Shown here piece after piece: positions 15,130 through 24,022 of a DNA stretch of 26,284 nucleotides (position 1 is its first letter; each line of letters starts with the position of its first letter). This DNA comes from Planctomycetales bacterium. GTDB lineage: Bacteria > Planctomycetota > Phycisphaerae > SM23-33. Made by a program: the position numbers and the translations under genes. Under the pieces are notes generated by a model. The model had not been told where the DNA came from. It worked only from the letters and a program-made list of their open reading frames with translations, and made no database searches. The stretch lies in assembly GCA_030631125.1 (NCBI GenBank), contig DAOVLS010000001.1, positions 1 to 26,284 of the forward strand. The letters run 5' to 3'.

Positions 15130-16145
15130 TGAATGACACGCCAACAACAGACGTCGAGACCTGCGGTAGAGAGATCATGTACCGCGAAGCGCTCAATGAG
15201 GCCATTCACGAGGAGATGCTGCGCGACCCCACGGTTTTTTGCATGGGCGTCGGCATAGGCGAACGTGGCGGCTCGTACAAGGTAACGGCGGGGTTATTAG
15301 AAGAATTCGGCTCCAAACGAGTGATTGACTCGCCGATCTCGGAAGCAAGTTTCACCGGCGCCGGCGTAGGCGCCGCCATCACCGGGATGCGCCCTGTTGT
15401 GGAAATCCTCTTTATCGATTTCTCGGTACTGGTGCTGGACCAGATATTCAACCAGGCGGCCAAGTATCGATTCATGACAGGAGGAGTCGGACGAGTACCT
15501 ATGGTCTTGAGGACTCAGGGCGGCGTGGGCAATGGGCTTGCAGCACAGCATTCCCAAAGTCTGGAGGCGATTTACTACCACGTTCCGGGTCTGAAGGTTG
15601 TCATGCCTTCAACGCCGTATGACGCCAAGGGGCTGCTCAAGACTTCGATTCGCGACGACGACCCTGTGATCTTCCTGGAGCACAAGCTGCTGTACATGAA
15701 CACCGGGCCGGTCCCCCAGGGCGAGTACCTGATCCCGCTGGGCAAGGCCGACGTCAAGCGCAGCGGCAGCGACGTTACGCTGATAGCCTGGTCCAACATG
15801 GTGCCCCGCTCCATGTCGGCGGCTGAGAAACTCGCCGCCGAGGGAATTGACGTCGAGATGATCGACCTGCGAACGTTGGTGCCGATGGACAAAGACGCCA
15901 TACTTACATCCGTCAGGAAAACCGGGCACGTCGTGATCGCCCAGGAAGCCATTCGCAGAGGCGGGGTCGCTTCGGATATCGCCTCGATCATCCAGGAAGA
16001 GGTATTCGACTATCTCGACGCGCCGATTGAAATCTGCGCCGGAAAGAACACCTCGATTCCTTTCAACATTCGGCTTGAGAGCGCGTGCGTTCCGCAGGAA
16101 TCGGACATCATGGATGCCGTCAGGAAAGCCGCGTACGCCGGCTAG
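15129..16145 (+). CDS. Thiamine-diphosphate dehydrogenase E1 beta
   Basis: 338 residues. Recognised by YREALNEAIHEEM, SPISEASFTGAGVGAAITGM, RPVVEILFIDF, AAKYRFMTGG, the conserved RTQGGVG, AQHSQSLEA and the C-terminal DLRTLVPMD and GHVVIAQEA segments. The ATG shares its A with the E1 alpha stop, giving coupled translation and equal dosage. It forms the E1 heterotetramer with the preceding gene. The usual FP in the GLKVVMPSTPYDAKGLL segment is normal for the family. Confidence 0.92.
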   Translation: MNDTPTTDVETCGREIMYREALNEAIHEEMLRDPTVFCMGVGIGERGGSYKVTAGLLEEFGSKRVIDSPISEASFTGAGVGAAITGMRPVVEILFIDFSVLVLDQIFNQAAKYRFMTGGVGRVPMVLRTQGGVGNGLAAQHSQSLEAIYYHVPGLKVVMPSTPYDAKGLLKTSIRDDDPVIFLEHKLLYMNTGPVPQGEYLIPLGKADVKRSGSDVTLIAWSNMVPRSMSAAEKLAAEGIDVEMIDLRTLVPMDKDAILTSVRKTGHVVIAQEAIRRGGVASDIASIIQEEVFDYLDAPIEICAGKNTSIPFNIRLESACVPQESDIMDAVRKAAYAG

Positions 16146-16162
16146 CAAGGGAGGTATCGGAC

Positions 16163-17017
16163 ATGGGACTTGAGACAATGACAGGCATGCTGGAAGCCGC
16201 CAAAAACGGCAAGTATGCAGTGGGAGCATTCAATATCGTCGATTATAACTCCGCGCGCGCCGTTGTCCGCGTCGCCGAGCGACTCAATGCGCCGGTAATC
16301 GTCCAGACGTCCGTAAAAACGGTCGAGTTCTGGGGCGCGCCGACAATCGTCTCGTGGATGGAGGATCTCGCATCCGATTCGCCTGTCCCCGTAGCCCTTC
16401 ACCTGGATCATTGCAAGGGAATCGACGTCATCCGCACGTGCATTGACGCCGGATGGACCTCCGTGATGATCGACGCGTCCGCCAAACCTTTCGAGGAGAA
16501 TCTCGCCGTCACGAAGCAGGCCGTCGAACTTGCCGAATCCGCCGGCGTAAGCGTGGAGGCGGAAATGGGGCGAATCGTGGGGGTCGAAGATGACATCTTT
16601 GTCTCCGAGCACGATGCTCATCTTGCGAACGTTGATGAGGCGGTAACGTTTTGCGAGGGGTTGAATCTTTCAGCCTTCGCCCCGGCAATAGGCACTGCCC
16701 ATGGCGTGTACAAGGGCGAACCAAAGATCGCCTTCGACGAACTTGAACAAATCGCACGCCGGACAGGCGTTCCCATCGCCCTGCACGGCGGGACGGGCCT
16801 GGCTGAAGAAGTCTTCAGAAAGGCAATTGCACTGGGTTGTGCAAAGGTTAATATCTCCACAGCCATCAAGTATGCGTTTATCGATGGTTTTGTGGATTAT
16901 CACAACGCCAACGGGCAATACGAACCGCTCAAACCGCTTGGGGCGCAGTTCGAGTCCGTTCGGCAGGTAGTAGATGACAATATCAAACTTTTTGGTAGCG
17001 CAGGAAAGGCCGGCTGA
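16163..17017 (+). CDS. Class II ketose-bisphosphate aldolase (Fba/GatY/IolJ-like)
   Basis: 284 residues from ATG 16163; AAGGGAGG lies 8 bases upstream, while a longer frame would overlap E1 beta. Zinc-dependent aldolases of this family split a ketose (bis)phosphate into dihydroxyacetone phosphate and an aldehyde. Visible motifs are GAFNIVDYNSARAVV, zinc-site LHLDHCKG, AEMGRIVG, GTAHGVYKG, LHGGTGL and NISTAIK. It sits between E1 beta and E2, an unusual place that suggests a single pathway. Length and motifs fit GatY/KbaY/IolJ better than long Fba proteins; the substrate is open. Confidence 0.9.
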   Translation: MGLETMTGMLEAAKNGKYAVGAFNIVDYNSARAVVRVAERLNAPVIVQTSVKTVEFWGAPTIVSWMEDLASDSPVPVALHLDHCKGIDVIRTCIDAGWTSVMIDASAKPFEENLAVTKQAVELAESAGVSVEAEMGRIVGVEDDIFVSEHDAHLANVDEAVTFCEGLNLSAFAPAIGTAHGVYKGEPKIAFDELEQIARRTGVPIALHGGTGLAEEVFRKAIALGCAKVNISTAIKYAFIDGFVDYHNANGQYEPLKPLGAQFESVRQVVDDNIKLFGSAGKAG

Positions 17018-17034
17018 GGCTGGAGCGTGGATAT

Positions 17035-18216
17035 ATGATACCTATTGTTATGCCACAAGTCGGGCAGGATATCCCCGAAGGCAAGATCGTCGAATGGCTC
17101 AAGAAGGAAAATGAGCCTGTCGAGAAGAACGAGGTAATCCTCATAGTCGAGTCTGAAAAGGCCAGTTTTGAGATCGAGGCGGACGAATCCGGCGTGCTGC
17201 TGAAAATCCTTCATTCCGAAGGCGAGGAAGTTGAGATCCTCAAGCCCGTCGGATACATCGGCCAGCCCGGAGAAAGCGTCGAGGAGCCGGCGGCGGATGT
17301 ACCGGAAACGCCGGCGGTACAAGCCGGCCCGGAAACTACCGAAAGCCGGGGACAAGTCGCATCGCACCTGAAGGAGTCTCGCCCGGGTTCGGAGAGAATA
17401 TCGGCCTCACCGTCGGCCAGGCGGCTTGGGCGGGAACTCGGCGTGGATATGTCGCTGCTCAAAGGTAGCGGCCCGGGCGGACGAATCACACGGGATGACG
17501 TATTGGACGCAAGCAAATCCAAACCCGTGGAAAGCTCAGACGCCGATACGGTCGTGCCGTTCAGCAGGATGCGAAAACGCATAGCCGAACGGCTTACCGC
17601 GAGCAAGCGGGACATACCGCATTTCTACATATCCGTTGACGTGAACATGACAGACGCCCTCCGGTGGCGACGGGACTTCAATGCCGAGCGCGGCGTGAAA
17701 GTTACGATAACCGATCTGATCATCAAGGCTGCCGCGGCGGCGCTGGAGAAGTTTCCCCGCCTCAACGCCCACGTGGACCGCGAGAAAATTGTCGTCAGAA
17801 AGGGCATCAACATAGGCGTGGCGGTTTCCGTCGAAGACGGGCTTCTGGTGCCTGTGATCCACGAGACGAACGTCAAAAGCCTGATCGAGATTTCGGAATT
17901 GTCGAAGAAGAACACTGAATCTGCGCGACGAGGTGTCGAAACCGGCGGACCGGCAGGAACGTTCACAATCACCTCGATGGGAATGCACGGCGTCAGGCAG
18001 TTCGTGCCCATTATCAATCCGCCGGAATGCGCTATCCTGGCCGTCGGAAGTATCGCCCCGTGCGCGGTGGCCGAGTCCGGCGGAATCGTCGCACGCGAGA
18101 TGATGACGCTGACGATGGCGTGCGACCATCGCGCCGTCGATGGCGTCGATGCCGCAGGCCTGCTCAATGAGATCAAGAGCGGCCTCGAAGGTATAGCCGA
18201 AAGCGGCTGGGAATGA
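17035..18216 (+). CDS. Dihydrolipoamide acyltransferase (E2)
   Basis: 393 residues. An N-terminal lipoyl domain (1-78) carries the lipoylated Lys42 in ESEKASFEIEA. A flexible proline/alanine/glutamate linker leads to a peripheral subunit-binding domain (about 123-158: SPSARRLGRELGV...GPGGRITRDDVL). The catalytic acyltransferase domain ends with DHRAVDG (His365). The enzyme moves the acyl group from E1 to CoA. No E3 gene is seen in the window, so a dihydrolipoamide dehydrogenase elsewhere must serve it. Upstream lipB would supply octanoyl groups for Lys42. Its stop lies 24 bases before the next start. Confidence 0.95.
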   Translation: MIPIVMPQVGQDIPEGKIVEWLKKENEPVEKNEVILIVESEKASFEIEADESGVLLKILHSEGEEVEILKPVGYIGQPGESVEEPAADVPETPAVQAGPETTESRGQVASHLKESRPGSERISASPSARRLGRELGVDMSLLKGSGPGGRITRDDVLDASKSKPVESSDADTVVPFSRMRKRIAERLTASKRDIPHFYISVDVNMTDALRWRRDFNAERGVKVTITDLIIKAAAAALEKFPRLNAHVDREKIVVRKGINIGVAVSVEDGLLVPVIHETNVKSLIEISELSKKNTESARRGVETGGPAGTFTITSMGMHGVRQFVPIINPPECAILAVGSIAPCAVAESGGIVAREMMTLTMACDHRAVDGVDAAGLLNEIKSGLEGIAESGWE

Positions 18217-18239
18217 GTCCAAAAACCGGGAAGAACGAT

Positions 18240-18953
18240 ATGATGAAGGCGTTGATTTTCGATTGCGACGGTGTTCTGGTTGACACCGAGAGAGATGGGC
18301 ATCGTGTCGCGTTCAATCGCGCGTTCGCCGCCATGGGGCTGGACGTCGATTGGGACGTGCCGGTGTATGGAGAACTGCTCAAGATTGCCGGCGGCAAGGA
18401 GCGCATGCGGCACTACTTCGACAGGCATGGATATCCTGCCGACGTGTCCGACCGCGACGAATTCATAAAGCAGTTGCATAAGCTCAAGACCGACCTGTTC
18501 ATGCAGATCATCGCCGACGGTCAACTTCCGCTCAGACCGGGAGTCAAGCGGCTTGTGGACGAAGCCATCAGCGACGGGACAACCCTGGCCGTTTGCTCAA
18601 CCTCGAATGAGCGGGCGGTGAACCTGGTTGTAGAAACGATGCTGGGCCCCGAGCGTAAGGCCAGGTTCAGCGCGATCCTGGCGGGCGATGTCGTCTCGAA
18701 GAAGAAACCCGACCCTGCGATTTACAATCTCGCGACGGAAAGACTGGGGCTTGACGCCTGCGACTGCGTCGTGGTCGAAGACAGTCGAAACGGGCTTCTG
18801 GCGGCCAGGTCCGCCGGAATGCACTGCATCATTACGACCAGCGGATACACCGCGGACGAGGACTTCACAGAAGCCGACGCAGTGTTCGGCGAACTCGGCG
18901 ACGGATCGGATATCAGGGTTACCCTCAATGACCTGAAGGTAATTGCATCCTGA
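18240..18953 (+). CDS. HAD-family phosphatase/phosphomutase (CbbY/beta-phosphoglucomutase-like)
   Basis: 237 residues from ATG 18240, chosen because CCGGGAAG is about 8 bases upstream and HAD motif I (IFDCDGVLVDTE) normally starts right after the N-terminus. An ATG at 18213 overlapping the E2 stop would add nine residues. Motif II is VCSTSNERA, the conserved lysine KKKPDPAIY and motif IV VVEDSRNGLLAARSAGM. The cap domain lies between motif I and II, as in CbbY. Likely a sugar-phosphate phosphatase or mutase serving the operon, substrate unknown. Confidence 0.88.
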   Translation: MMKALIFDCDGVLVDTERDGHRVAFNRAFAAMGLDVDWDVPVYGELLKIAGGKERMRHYFDRHGYPADVSDRDEFIKQLHKLKTDLFMQIIADGQLPLRPGVKRLVDEAISDGTTLAVCSTSNERAVNLVVETMLGPERKARFSAILAGDVVSKKKPDPAIYNLATERLGLDACDCVVVEDSRNGLLAARSAGMHCIITTSGYTADEDFTEADAVFGELGDGSDIRVTLNDLKVIAS

Positions 18954-19006
18954 AAGAACAAGACTATTCAAGGTAAACAGGAAAACGAGATAACAAGGAG
19001 AGTTTG

Positions 19007-19654
19007 ATGAAGATATTTCTGGATAGCGCCGACGTCGAAGCCGTGCGAAAGGCCCACGAGACGGGGTTGCTGGACGGCGTTACAACAAATCCTTCGAAGG
19101 TTGCCGAAGCAGGCAGGAAGTTCCACGAAGTGGTGGCTGAGATATGCGGTATTACCCCCGGCCCGGTCAGTGCAGAAGCCATGGCCGAGACGACGGACGC
19201 CCTGATCGCCGAAGCGCAGGAAATCGCTTCAATCGCGCCCAACGTCGTGGTGAAGCTGCCGATGACCCAGGCCGGACTGACCGCAGCGGGCATACTTGAA
19301 AAGGACAAGAACATACGTGTCAACATAACGATGATCTTTTCCTCCGCGCAGTCATTCCTTGCCATGAAGACCGGGGCAAGTTTCGTCAGCATCGTGTTGA
19401 GCCGCCTTGACGCGATCTCCAACGAAAGCGACATCCTCATAGCGGACGCCGTAACAATAAAGAACAACTACGGGTTCGGTTCCGAGATCATCGCCGGCAG
19501 CGTCAAGACGATTAACCACGTGCTGAACTGCCTCCGGGCCGGCGTGGACGTTGTAACGATTCCGGATTCGGTTTTCTCCCAGATGTTCAAGCATCCGCTT
19601 ACCGATTCGGGGCTGGCGGAATTCGCCAAGGCCTGGCAGAGCGTTCCGAAATAA
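19007..19654 (+). CDS. Small transaldolase / fructose-6-phosphate aldolase-like (TalC/MipB type)
   Basis: 215 residues, the length of FSA/TalC proteins. Shows FLDSADVEAVR, DGVTTNPS, the Schiff-base lysine Lys83 in VVVKLPMTQAGL, and NITMIFSSAQSFLAMKTGA. AAGGAGAG lies 4-11 bases before ATG 19007. The class catalyses dihydroxyacetone-unit transfer or aldol cleavage. Having both a class II aldolase and this class I enzyme in one operon suggests two separate C-C cleavages or a sugar rearrangement. Transaldolase and F6P aldolase activity cannot be separated by eye. Confidence 0.88.
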   Translation: MKIFLDSADVEAVRKAHETGLLDGVTTNPSKVAEAGRKFHEVVAEICGITPGPVSAEAMAETTDALIAEAQEIASIAPNVVVKLPMTQAGLTAAGILEKDKNIRVNITMIFSSAQSFLAMKTGASFVSIVLSRLDAISNESDILIADAVTIKNNYGFGSEIIAGSVKTINHVLNCLRAGVDVVTIPDSVFSQMFKHPLTDSGLAEFAKAWQSVPK

Positions 19655-19665
19655 GGCTTGCCGAT

Positions 19666-20607
19666 ATGCGAAAAACCATCCTGGCGTTTGGAGAAACACT
19701 CTGGGATATACTGCCGAGCGGCGCCAAACTCGGCGGTGCGCCGTTCAACTTCGTCTATCGCGTCAACTCACTGGGCGACCTGGGCGTCATGGTCTCGCGC
19801 CTGGGCAGGGACGAACTTGGGCAAGAGGCAATGGAGAAGATCCGCTCCCTGGGAATGTCCACGGACTGCATTCAGTGCGATGAGACCCGCCCCACCGGAA
19901 GAGTGGAAGTCAGCTTTGACGAGGCGAACAATCCGGACTACGTGATCATTCCGTCAGTGGCATACGACCACATAGAAACCACTGACGCCCTGCTTTCCGT
20001 CGCCGCCGAAGCGGATTGCTTCTGCTTCGGAACGTTAATCCAGCGAAGCGGCAAGTCCAGGCAAACCCTTTACCGTATGCTCGATGCGGCTAACCGCGCT
20101 GTGAAGTTACTGGACATCAATCTCAGGCGAAACTGCTTCTCGATCGATACCGTTACAGCCTCGCTGAAAGCCGCCGATATCCTGAAACTCAACGACGCAG
20201 AGGCCCTCCAACTGGCCCGAATGCTTGAGATTCCCGATGAAGGCGTTGATGTGATAAGCCAGAGATTAATCGAGCAGTACGCCCTGGACTGCTGCGTTGT
20301 AACCCTTGGAAATCGCGGCGCGTTGGCAATGTCAGCCAGGGGAAAAAAATCGTATGTGCCGGGATACAAGGTGAGCCTGGCCGACTCGCTGGGATCGGGA
20401 GACGCCTTTACTGCCGGGTTCATTAACAAGTACATCAGAGGTTCGCAGTTGGCTGAGTGCTGCCGTTACGGAAACGCTTTGGGAGCGATTGTGGCGACCC
20501 ATGAAGGAGCCACTTCACCTGTCAGCAAAGAAGATATTTCCGACTTTCTAACCTCGGCAAGAAACCGTATCTGCGATCCTGTCGTGGAAAATTACGCCGT
20601 CCAATAA
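19666..20607 (+). CDS. PfkB/ribokinase-family sugar kinase (fructokinase-like)
   Basis: 313 residues. PfkB signature 1 region KLGGAPFNFVYRVNSLGD and signature 2 DSLGSGDAFTAGF (240-252) with catalytic Asp246 and anion-hole GSGD are present. LLDINLRRNCF and ILKLNDAEA are typical of fructokinase-like members. ATAAGG lies about 9 bases before the ATG and overlaps the end of the transaldolase gene. It would phosphorylate the free ketose or keto-acid that enters the aldolase steps. Confidence 0.9.
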   Translation: MRKTILAFGETLWDILPSGAKLGGAPFNFVYRVNSLGDLGVMVSRLGRDELGQEAMEKIRSLGMSTDCIQCDETRPTGRVEVSFDEANNPDYVIIPSVAYDHIETTDALLSVAAEADCFCFGTLIQRSGKSRQTLYRMLDAANRAVKLLDINLRRNCFSIDTVTASLKAADILKLNDAEALQLARMLEIPDEGVDVISQRLIEQYALDCCVVTLGNRGALAMSARGKKSYVPGYKVSLADSLGSGDAFTAGFINKYIRGSQLAECCRYGNALGAIVATHEGATSPVSKEDISDFLTSARNRICDPVVENYAVQ

Positions 20608-20621
20608 AGGAACCATAACGC

Positions 20622-21623
20622 ATGAAAGAACTCAAAATCAGCATGGGCATATGGGGTAACACAAACCTTCCGGACCGATTCAACGTCGAGGGATTCGGGG
20701 AACCTGTTCCGGTCATCGAGCGAATAAAAGAGGTAGGCCGGATCGAAGGAATCGACGGAATCGAGCTGCACCTGCCCACCGAGATTAACGAGTCGAACGC
20801 CGACGAGATTGAGAAGGTTCTGGCAGATAACAATCTCCGGATAATTCAGCTTTGCGGCCACACGTGGACCGAGAAGCAGTACAAGCATGGCGCACTGGCC
20901 GACTCATCCGAGAAAGTTCGCCAGGCGGCTATTGATCGGGTGAAGGCCGCCCTTGACATGGGAGCACGCTTCAATGTCCCCATCAGTGTTCTCTGGCCTG
21001 CAACGGACGGAAATGACTTCCCGCTGCAGAGCGGTTACATAACGCTCTATGATCGCTACGTCCAGAGCGTTTGGAAGATACTGGAGTATATCCACGGCAA
21101 CGACTACACTACTCAGCTTTGCATCGAGCCAAAGCCCTTCGAGCCTCGCGGCCACATCATCATGGGCGCCACCGCCCAGGCACTGTGCGTCGTTAACGAA
21201 GTCAATGATCCGAGCTTCGGAATTAACCTGGACATCGGACACAGCCTTATTGCCGGCGAAAACGTCGAGGACCAACTGTCGCTGATCTGCCGGTATGGAA
21301 AACTCTACCACACGCACTTCAACGACAACGATCAACAGTGCGACCTGGACCTTCCGCCGGGGACGGTCAATTTTATCAGGCTGGTTTCGGTCATGTACGT
21401 ACTCGACGAAGCCGGCTATGATGGTTGGTTCGGGTTGGATCTGTTCCCATATCGCGACCAGCCGAGTAAATTTATAGAGCTTTCTCGCGACAACCTTCGC
21501 CTGGCAGCAAGGGTCGTTGATCTGCTGAATGAGAAAGGCGCAAAGGAAATGCGGCACGCCGGCACTTTCGGCCCCGAAATGGCCTCGTTAATCCGCCAGT
21601 GCGTCGCCGAAGCAAACCAATAA
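20622..21623 (+). CDS. Xylose isomerase-like TIM-barrel sugar isomerase/epimerase
   Basis: 333 residues. Metal-site segments of the xylose isomerase/AP-endonuclease family 2 barrel are seen: CIEPKPFEPRGHI, INLDIGHSLI, YHTHFNDND and WFGLDLFPYRD. The IEPKP pattern is that of true xylose/rhamnose-type isomerases rather than IolE. AAGGAA lies upstream of ATG 20622. Likely aldose-ketose isomerisation or epimerisation feeding the PfkB kinase. Exact sugar unknown. Confidence 0.85.
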   Translation: MKELKISMGIWGNTNLPDRFNVEGFGEPVPVIERIKEVGRIEGIDGIELHLPTEINESNADEIEKVLADNNLRIIQLCGHTWTEKQYKHGALADSSEKVRQAAIDRVKAALDMGARFNVPISVLWPATDGNDFPLQSGYITLYDRYVQSVWKILEYIHGNDYTTQLCIEPKPFEPRGHIIMGATAQALCVVNEVNDPSFGINLDIGHSLIAGENVEDQLSLICRYGKLYHTHFNDNDQQCDLDLPPGTVNFIRLVSVMYVLDEAGYDGWFGLDLFPYRDQPSKFIELSRDNLRLAARVVDLLNEKGAKEMRHAGTFGPEMASLIRQCVAEANQ

Positions 21624-21633
21624 GGAGACAGTC

Positions 21634-21987
21634 ATGGCGAAGATAAAAGGTCCGGGTATTTTCCTGGCCCAATTCCTGCGGGATGAGGAACCTTACAACG
21701 GTCTGAACTCAATATGCAAATGGGTCGCCGGTTTGGGATATAAGGGCGTTCAGGTCCCTTTCTGGGACGGAAGGACCATAGACCTTGACAAGGCAGCCGA
21801 GTCCAAAGGCTACTGCGATGAATACAAAGGTGCGCTGAAGGAAATCGGCGTGGAACCCAACGAGATCGCCGCCCATCTCCAGGGACAGGTGCTTGCTATT
21901 AATCCGGCGTACGAAGCGGCATTTGATGACTTCGCGGGCGGTGGGACCGACACTGCCGCCAACAGGAAAATACTAGGCCTGGATTGA
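21634..21987 (+). pseudogene. Truncated sugar phosphate isomerase/epimerase
   Basis: 117 residues with a strong ribosome binding site (AAGGAGA). The first ~100 residues match the start of a TIM-barrel sugar isomerase (GPGIFLAQFLRDEEPYNGL, GYKGVQVPFWDGR, EIAAHLQGQVLA), which normally runs to about 300-350 residues. The metal-binding barrel strands are missing. The last residues (FAGGGTDTAANRKILGLD) look like an authentic C-terminal tail, so an in-frame internal deletion of some 200 residues is my best explanation. The enzyme is surely inactive alone; either a pseudogene or an assembly collapse. It precedes a Gfo/Idh/MocA gene, a common partner. Confidence 0.65.
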
Positions 21988-22029
21988 GCGCCCGGAAGGG
22001 AATAATCACGTCAACCAGAGGATAAAATC

Positions 22030-23193
22030 ATGGAATCCTGGAAACGCAAACTGAGAATGGGAATGGTCGGCGGCGGTCAGGGGGCTTTCATCGGCGCGGT
22101 CCACCGAATCGCATCGGCGCTGGATCAACAGATCGAACTGGCGGCGGGATGTTTCAGCCGAGACCCCAGGAACACCAGGACAACCGGAAAACAGCTCTAT
22201 TTGCCTTCGTCCCGTTGTTACAAGACATACGAGCAGATGGCCAGGGCCGAATCAAAACTACCGGCCTCGCAACGTATCGACTTCGTGTCGATCGTTACTC
22301 CCAACGCGTCGCATTTCTCCATTGCCAAAAGGTTCCTGGAAACCGGCTTTCACGTCATCTGCGACAAGCCCATGACCTGCACGCTCGAGGAGGCAGAGGA
22401 ACTCGTCAAACTTGTCGAGAAAACGAAGCTCGTCTTCGCCTTGACGCATAACTATACAGGCCACCCCCTCGTCAGGCATGCCCGCCGGATGTTCCGATCC
22501 GGTCAGATGGGAACGGTCAGGAAGGTAATCGTGGAGTATTTGCAGGACTTCCTGATGTACCCTCACGAAAAGCACGGTCAGAAGCAGGCCGTCTGGCGCG
22601 TTGATCCGGCCCAGGCCGGGATGGGCGGCACATTGGGCGACGTGGGAAGCCATTGCCTGAACCTGTTGGAATACGTTACCGGTGATCCGGTCAGTCAACT
22701 TTGCGCCGACAAGAGCGCCTTCCTGCCGGGGCGTAAGCTCGATGAGGACGTGAACCTCCTGCTGCGACTCAAGAGCGGCGGAAAAGGCGTAATGACCATC
22801 AGCCAGATCGCAACGGGCGAAGAAAACAACCTCCGGCTTCGCGTGTACGCATCCAAGGGCGCGATCCTCTGGGAGCAGGAGAACCCCAATTACCTCAAAG
22901 TCTATCGATACAACAAGCCCAGAGAGACACTGACTCGCGGGCACACAGAATATCTTTCGCCCGATGCCAACTCGTGCACGCGCGTGCCGACGGGGCATCC
23001 GGAAGGTTACCTTGAGGCATTCGCCACGATTTACTGCGGGGCTGTCGAGGCGATCCGTCGGCATATCGACGGAAAGCCAATGAAAACAAAAGATTACAAC
23101 TTCCCCACGGTCTATGACGGCCTGCGGGGAGTGCAGTTCATCGGCAAAGCCGTCGAGTCCGCCAATGCCGATTCCAGGTGGGTTTGCCTGTAA
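22030..23193 (+). CDS. Gfo/Idh/MocA-family oxidoreductase
   Basis: 387 residues. N-terminal Rossmann fold with GMVGGGQGAFIGAVHR, the CDKPMTC (EKP-type) motif, and VTPNASHF typical of the family; the C-terminal alpha/beta domain contains the GDVGSHCLNLLEY segment. GAGGATA lies before ATG 22030. These enzymes oxidise or reduce a hydroxyl of a sugar or cyclitol with NAD(P). As the last gene of the operon, next to an isomerase remnant, it may make or remove a keto sugar. No terminator is obvious after the TAA. Confidence 0.92.
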   Translation: MESWKRKLRMGMVGGGQGAFIGAVHRIASALDQQIELAAGCFSRDPRNTRTTGKQLYLPSSRCYKTYEQMARAESKLPASQRIDFVSIVTPNASHFSIAKRFLETGFHVICDKPMTCTLEEAEELVKLVEKTKLVFALTHNYTGHPLVRHARRMFRSGQMGTVRKVIVEYLQDFLMYPHEKHGQKQAVWRVDPAQAGMGGTLGDVGSHCLNLLEYVTGDPVSQLCADKSAFLPGRKLDEDVNLLLRLKSGGKGVMTISQIATGEENNLRLRVYASKGAILWEQENPNYLKVYRYNKPRETLTRGHTEYLSPDANSCTRVPTGHPEGYLEAFATIYCGAVEAIRRHIDGKPMKTKDYNFPTVYDGLRGVQFIGKAVESANADSRWVCL

Positions 23194-23612
23194 CGTCGTC
23201 TGGACATTGCAGCACAAAGCTGCGGCGAGCGGGGCGTTGAACTGCTTGCTGATCTTCGCGCCCGTGGCATCGAGTAGATGGAGATGTTCGTCAGCGACGA
23301 ATCGTCAGGAATTCGGACGCTTGCGCCAACGGTTGCTGCCAATGGGATGCTTCCACGATAATGCTGCCATCGAACGAGCCGTCTTCGGACAACTCGCCCG
23401 TTGGCACAAAACCTGCCTGACCGGCAGGCAGGTCAAACTTACACAAAATACTTGACGCTATCGGGGTTGCAGACGTCCTTGACGGATGGATCGTTTAACG
23501 GTAGTATTATGGTCCGGGTTTGGAAATCCGGTTGTCGCTAAGAAATCGCACGTGAGCACCAATACGGTGGTTTGTTGTAACTAACTGATAGATAAGGATT
23601 TATATACAACCC
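23194..23612. other. Intergenic region with palindrome and likely tRNA-Ser promoter
   Basis: No convincing gene. A minus-strand frame (about 23292-23500) reads FVPTGELSEDGSFDGSIIVE and ends FLTIRR, protein-like but without an ATG; it may be a gene remnant. A perfect 9-bp palindrome ACCTGCCTG/CAGGCAGGT lies at 23411-23433. TTGACG (23479-23484), 17 bases, TAGTAT (23502-23507) makes a good promoter that would give tRNA-Ser a leader of about 100 bases. Confidence 0.4.
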
Positions 23613-23703
<91 letters not shown>

Positions 23704-24022
23704 TTATTCGATTGCAGAAAAGCCTGTCGTGAGTGCCGTCGAGCGGCGGATTGCGGATTGCCGGGCTACGGCAGGTTCTCGTCTCGGCGTAGCGAGCCGT
23801 AGCCGGGCCGCCCTGACGAGCGGATTTTTCCGTTCCACCCCTCCGTTTCATTCCTTCTCGGCGATGAGAATTTTTGCAAATAATCCGCAATATCCGTCCG
23901 CACGTGTGCGTTATATCAATTAGACGCACCGGTCAAAGGGCGGCCGGGGCAGGCAGAGGCTTTCAATCGCGGGATTGGAGTCAACTTTGACAACGCCCTG
24001 AAGAAAAGGAAAGGAGCCGGAG
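23704..24022. repeat. Gene-free stretch with GGCTACGGC hairpin
   Basis: A 9-bp stem GGCTACGGC (23764-23772)/GCCGTAGCC (23796-23804) encloses CTCG...CGAG pairing; the AGCCGTAGCC arm recurs at 25626-25635 beside tRNA-Leu. It may serve as a terminator for tRNA-Ser or be a member of a dispersed palindrome family. A small inverted repeat GTCAACTTTGAC (23980-23991) and an AAGGAAAGGAG ribosome binding site precede the next gene. No gene is supported. Confidence 0.4.

Noticed and set aside
14188..15147. Minus-strand ORF of 319 codons opposite E1 alpha
   Set aside because: Antisense shadow of a clearly recognisable dehydrogenase subunit.
18951..18977. UGA at the end of the HAD gene as Sec
   Set aside because: A TAA follows after seven codons and the HAD domain is complete.
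21985..22002. UGA ending the truncated isomerase as Sec, restoring a longer protein
   Set aside because: Only five codons follow before TAA; the missing barrel is not encoded downstream.
23292..23500. Minus-strand open frame ending FLTIRR
   Set aside because: Protein-like composition but no ATG and no recognised family; kept only as a note in the intergenic entry.
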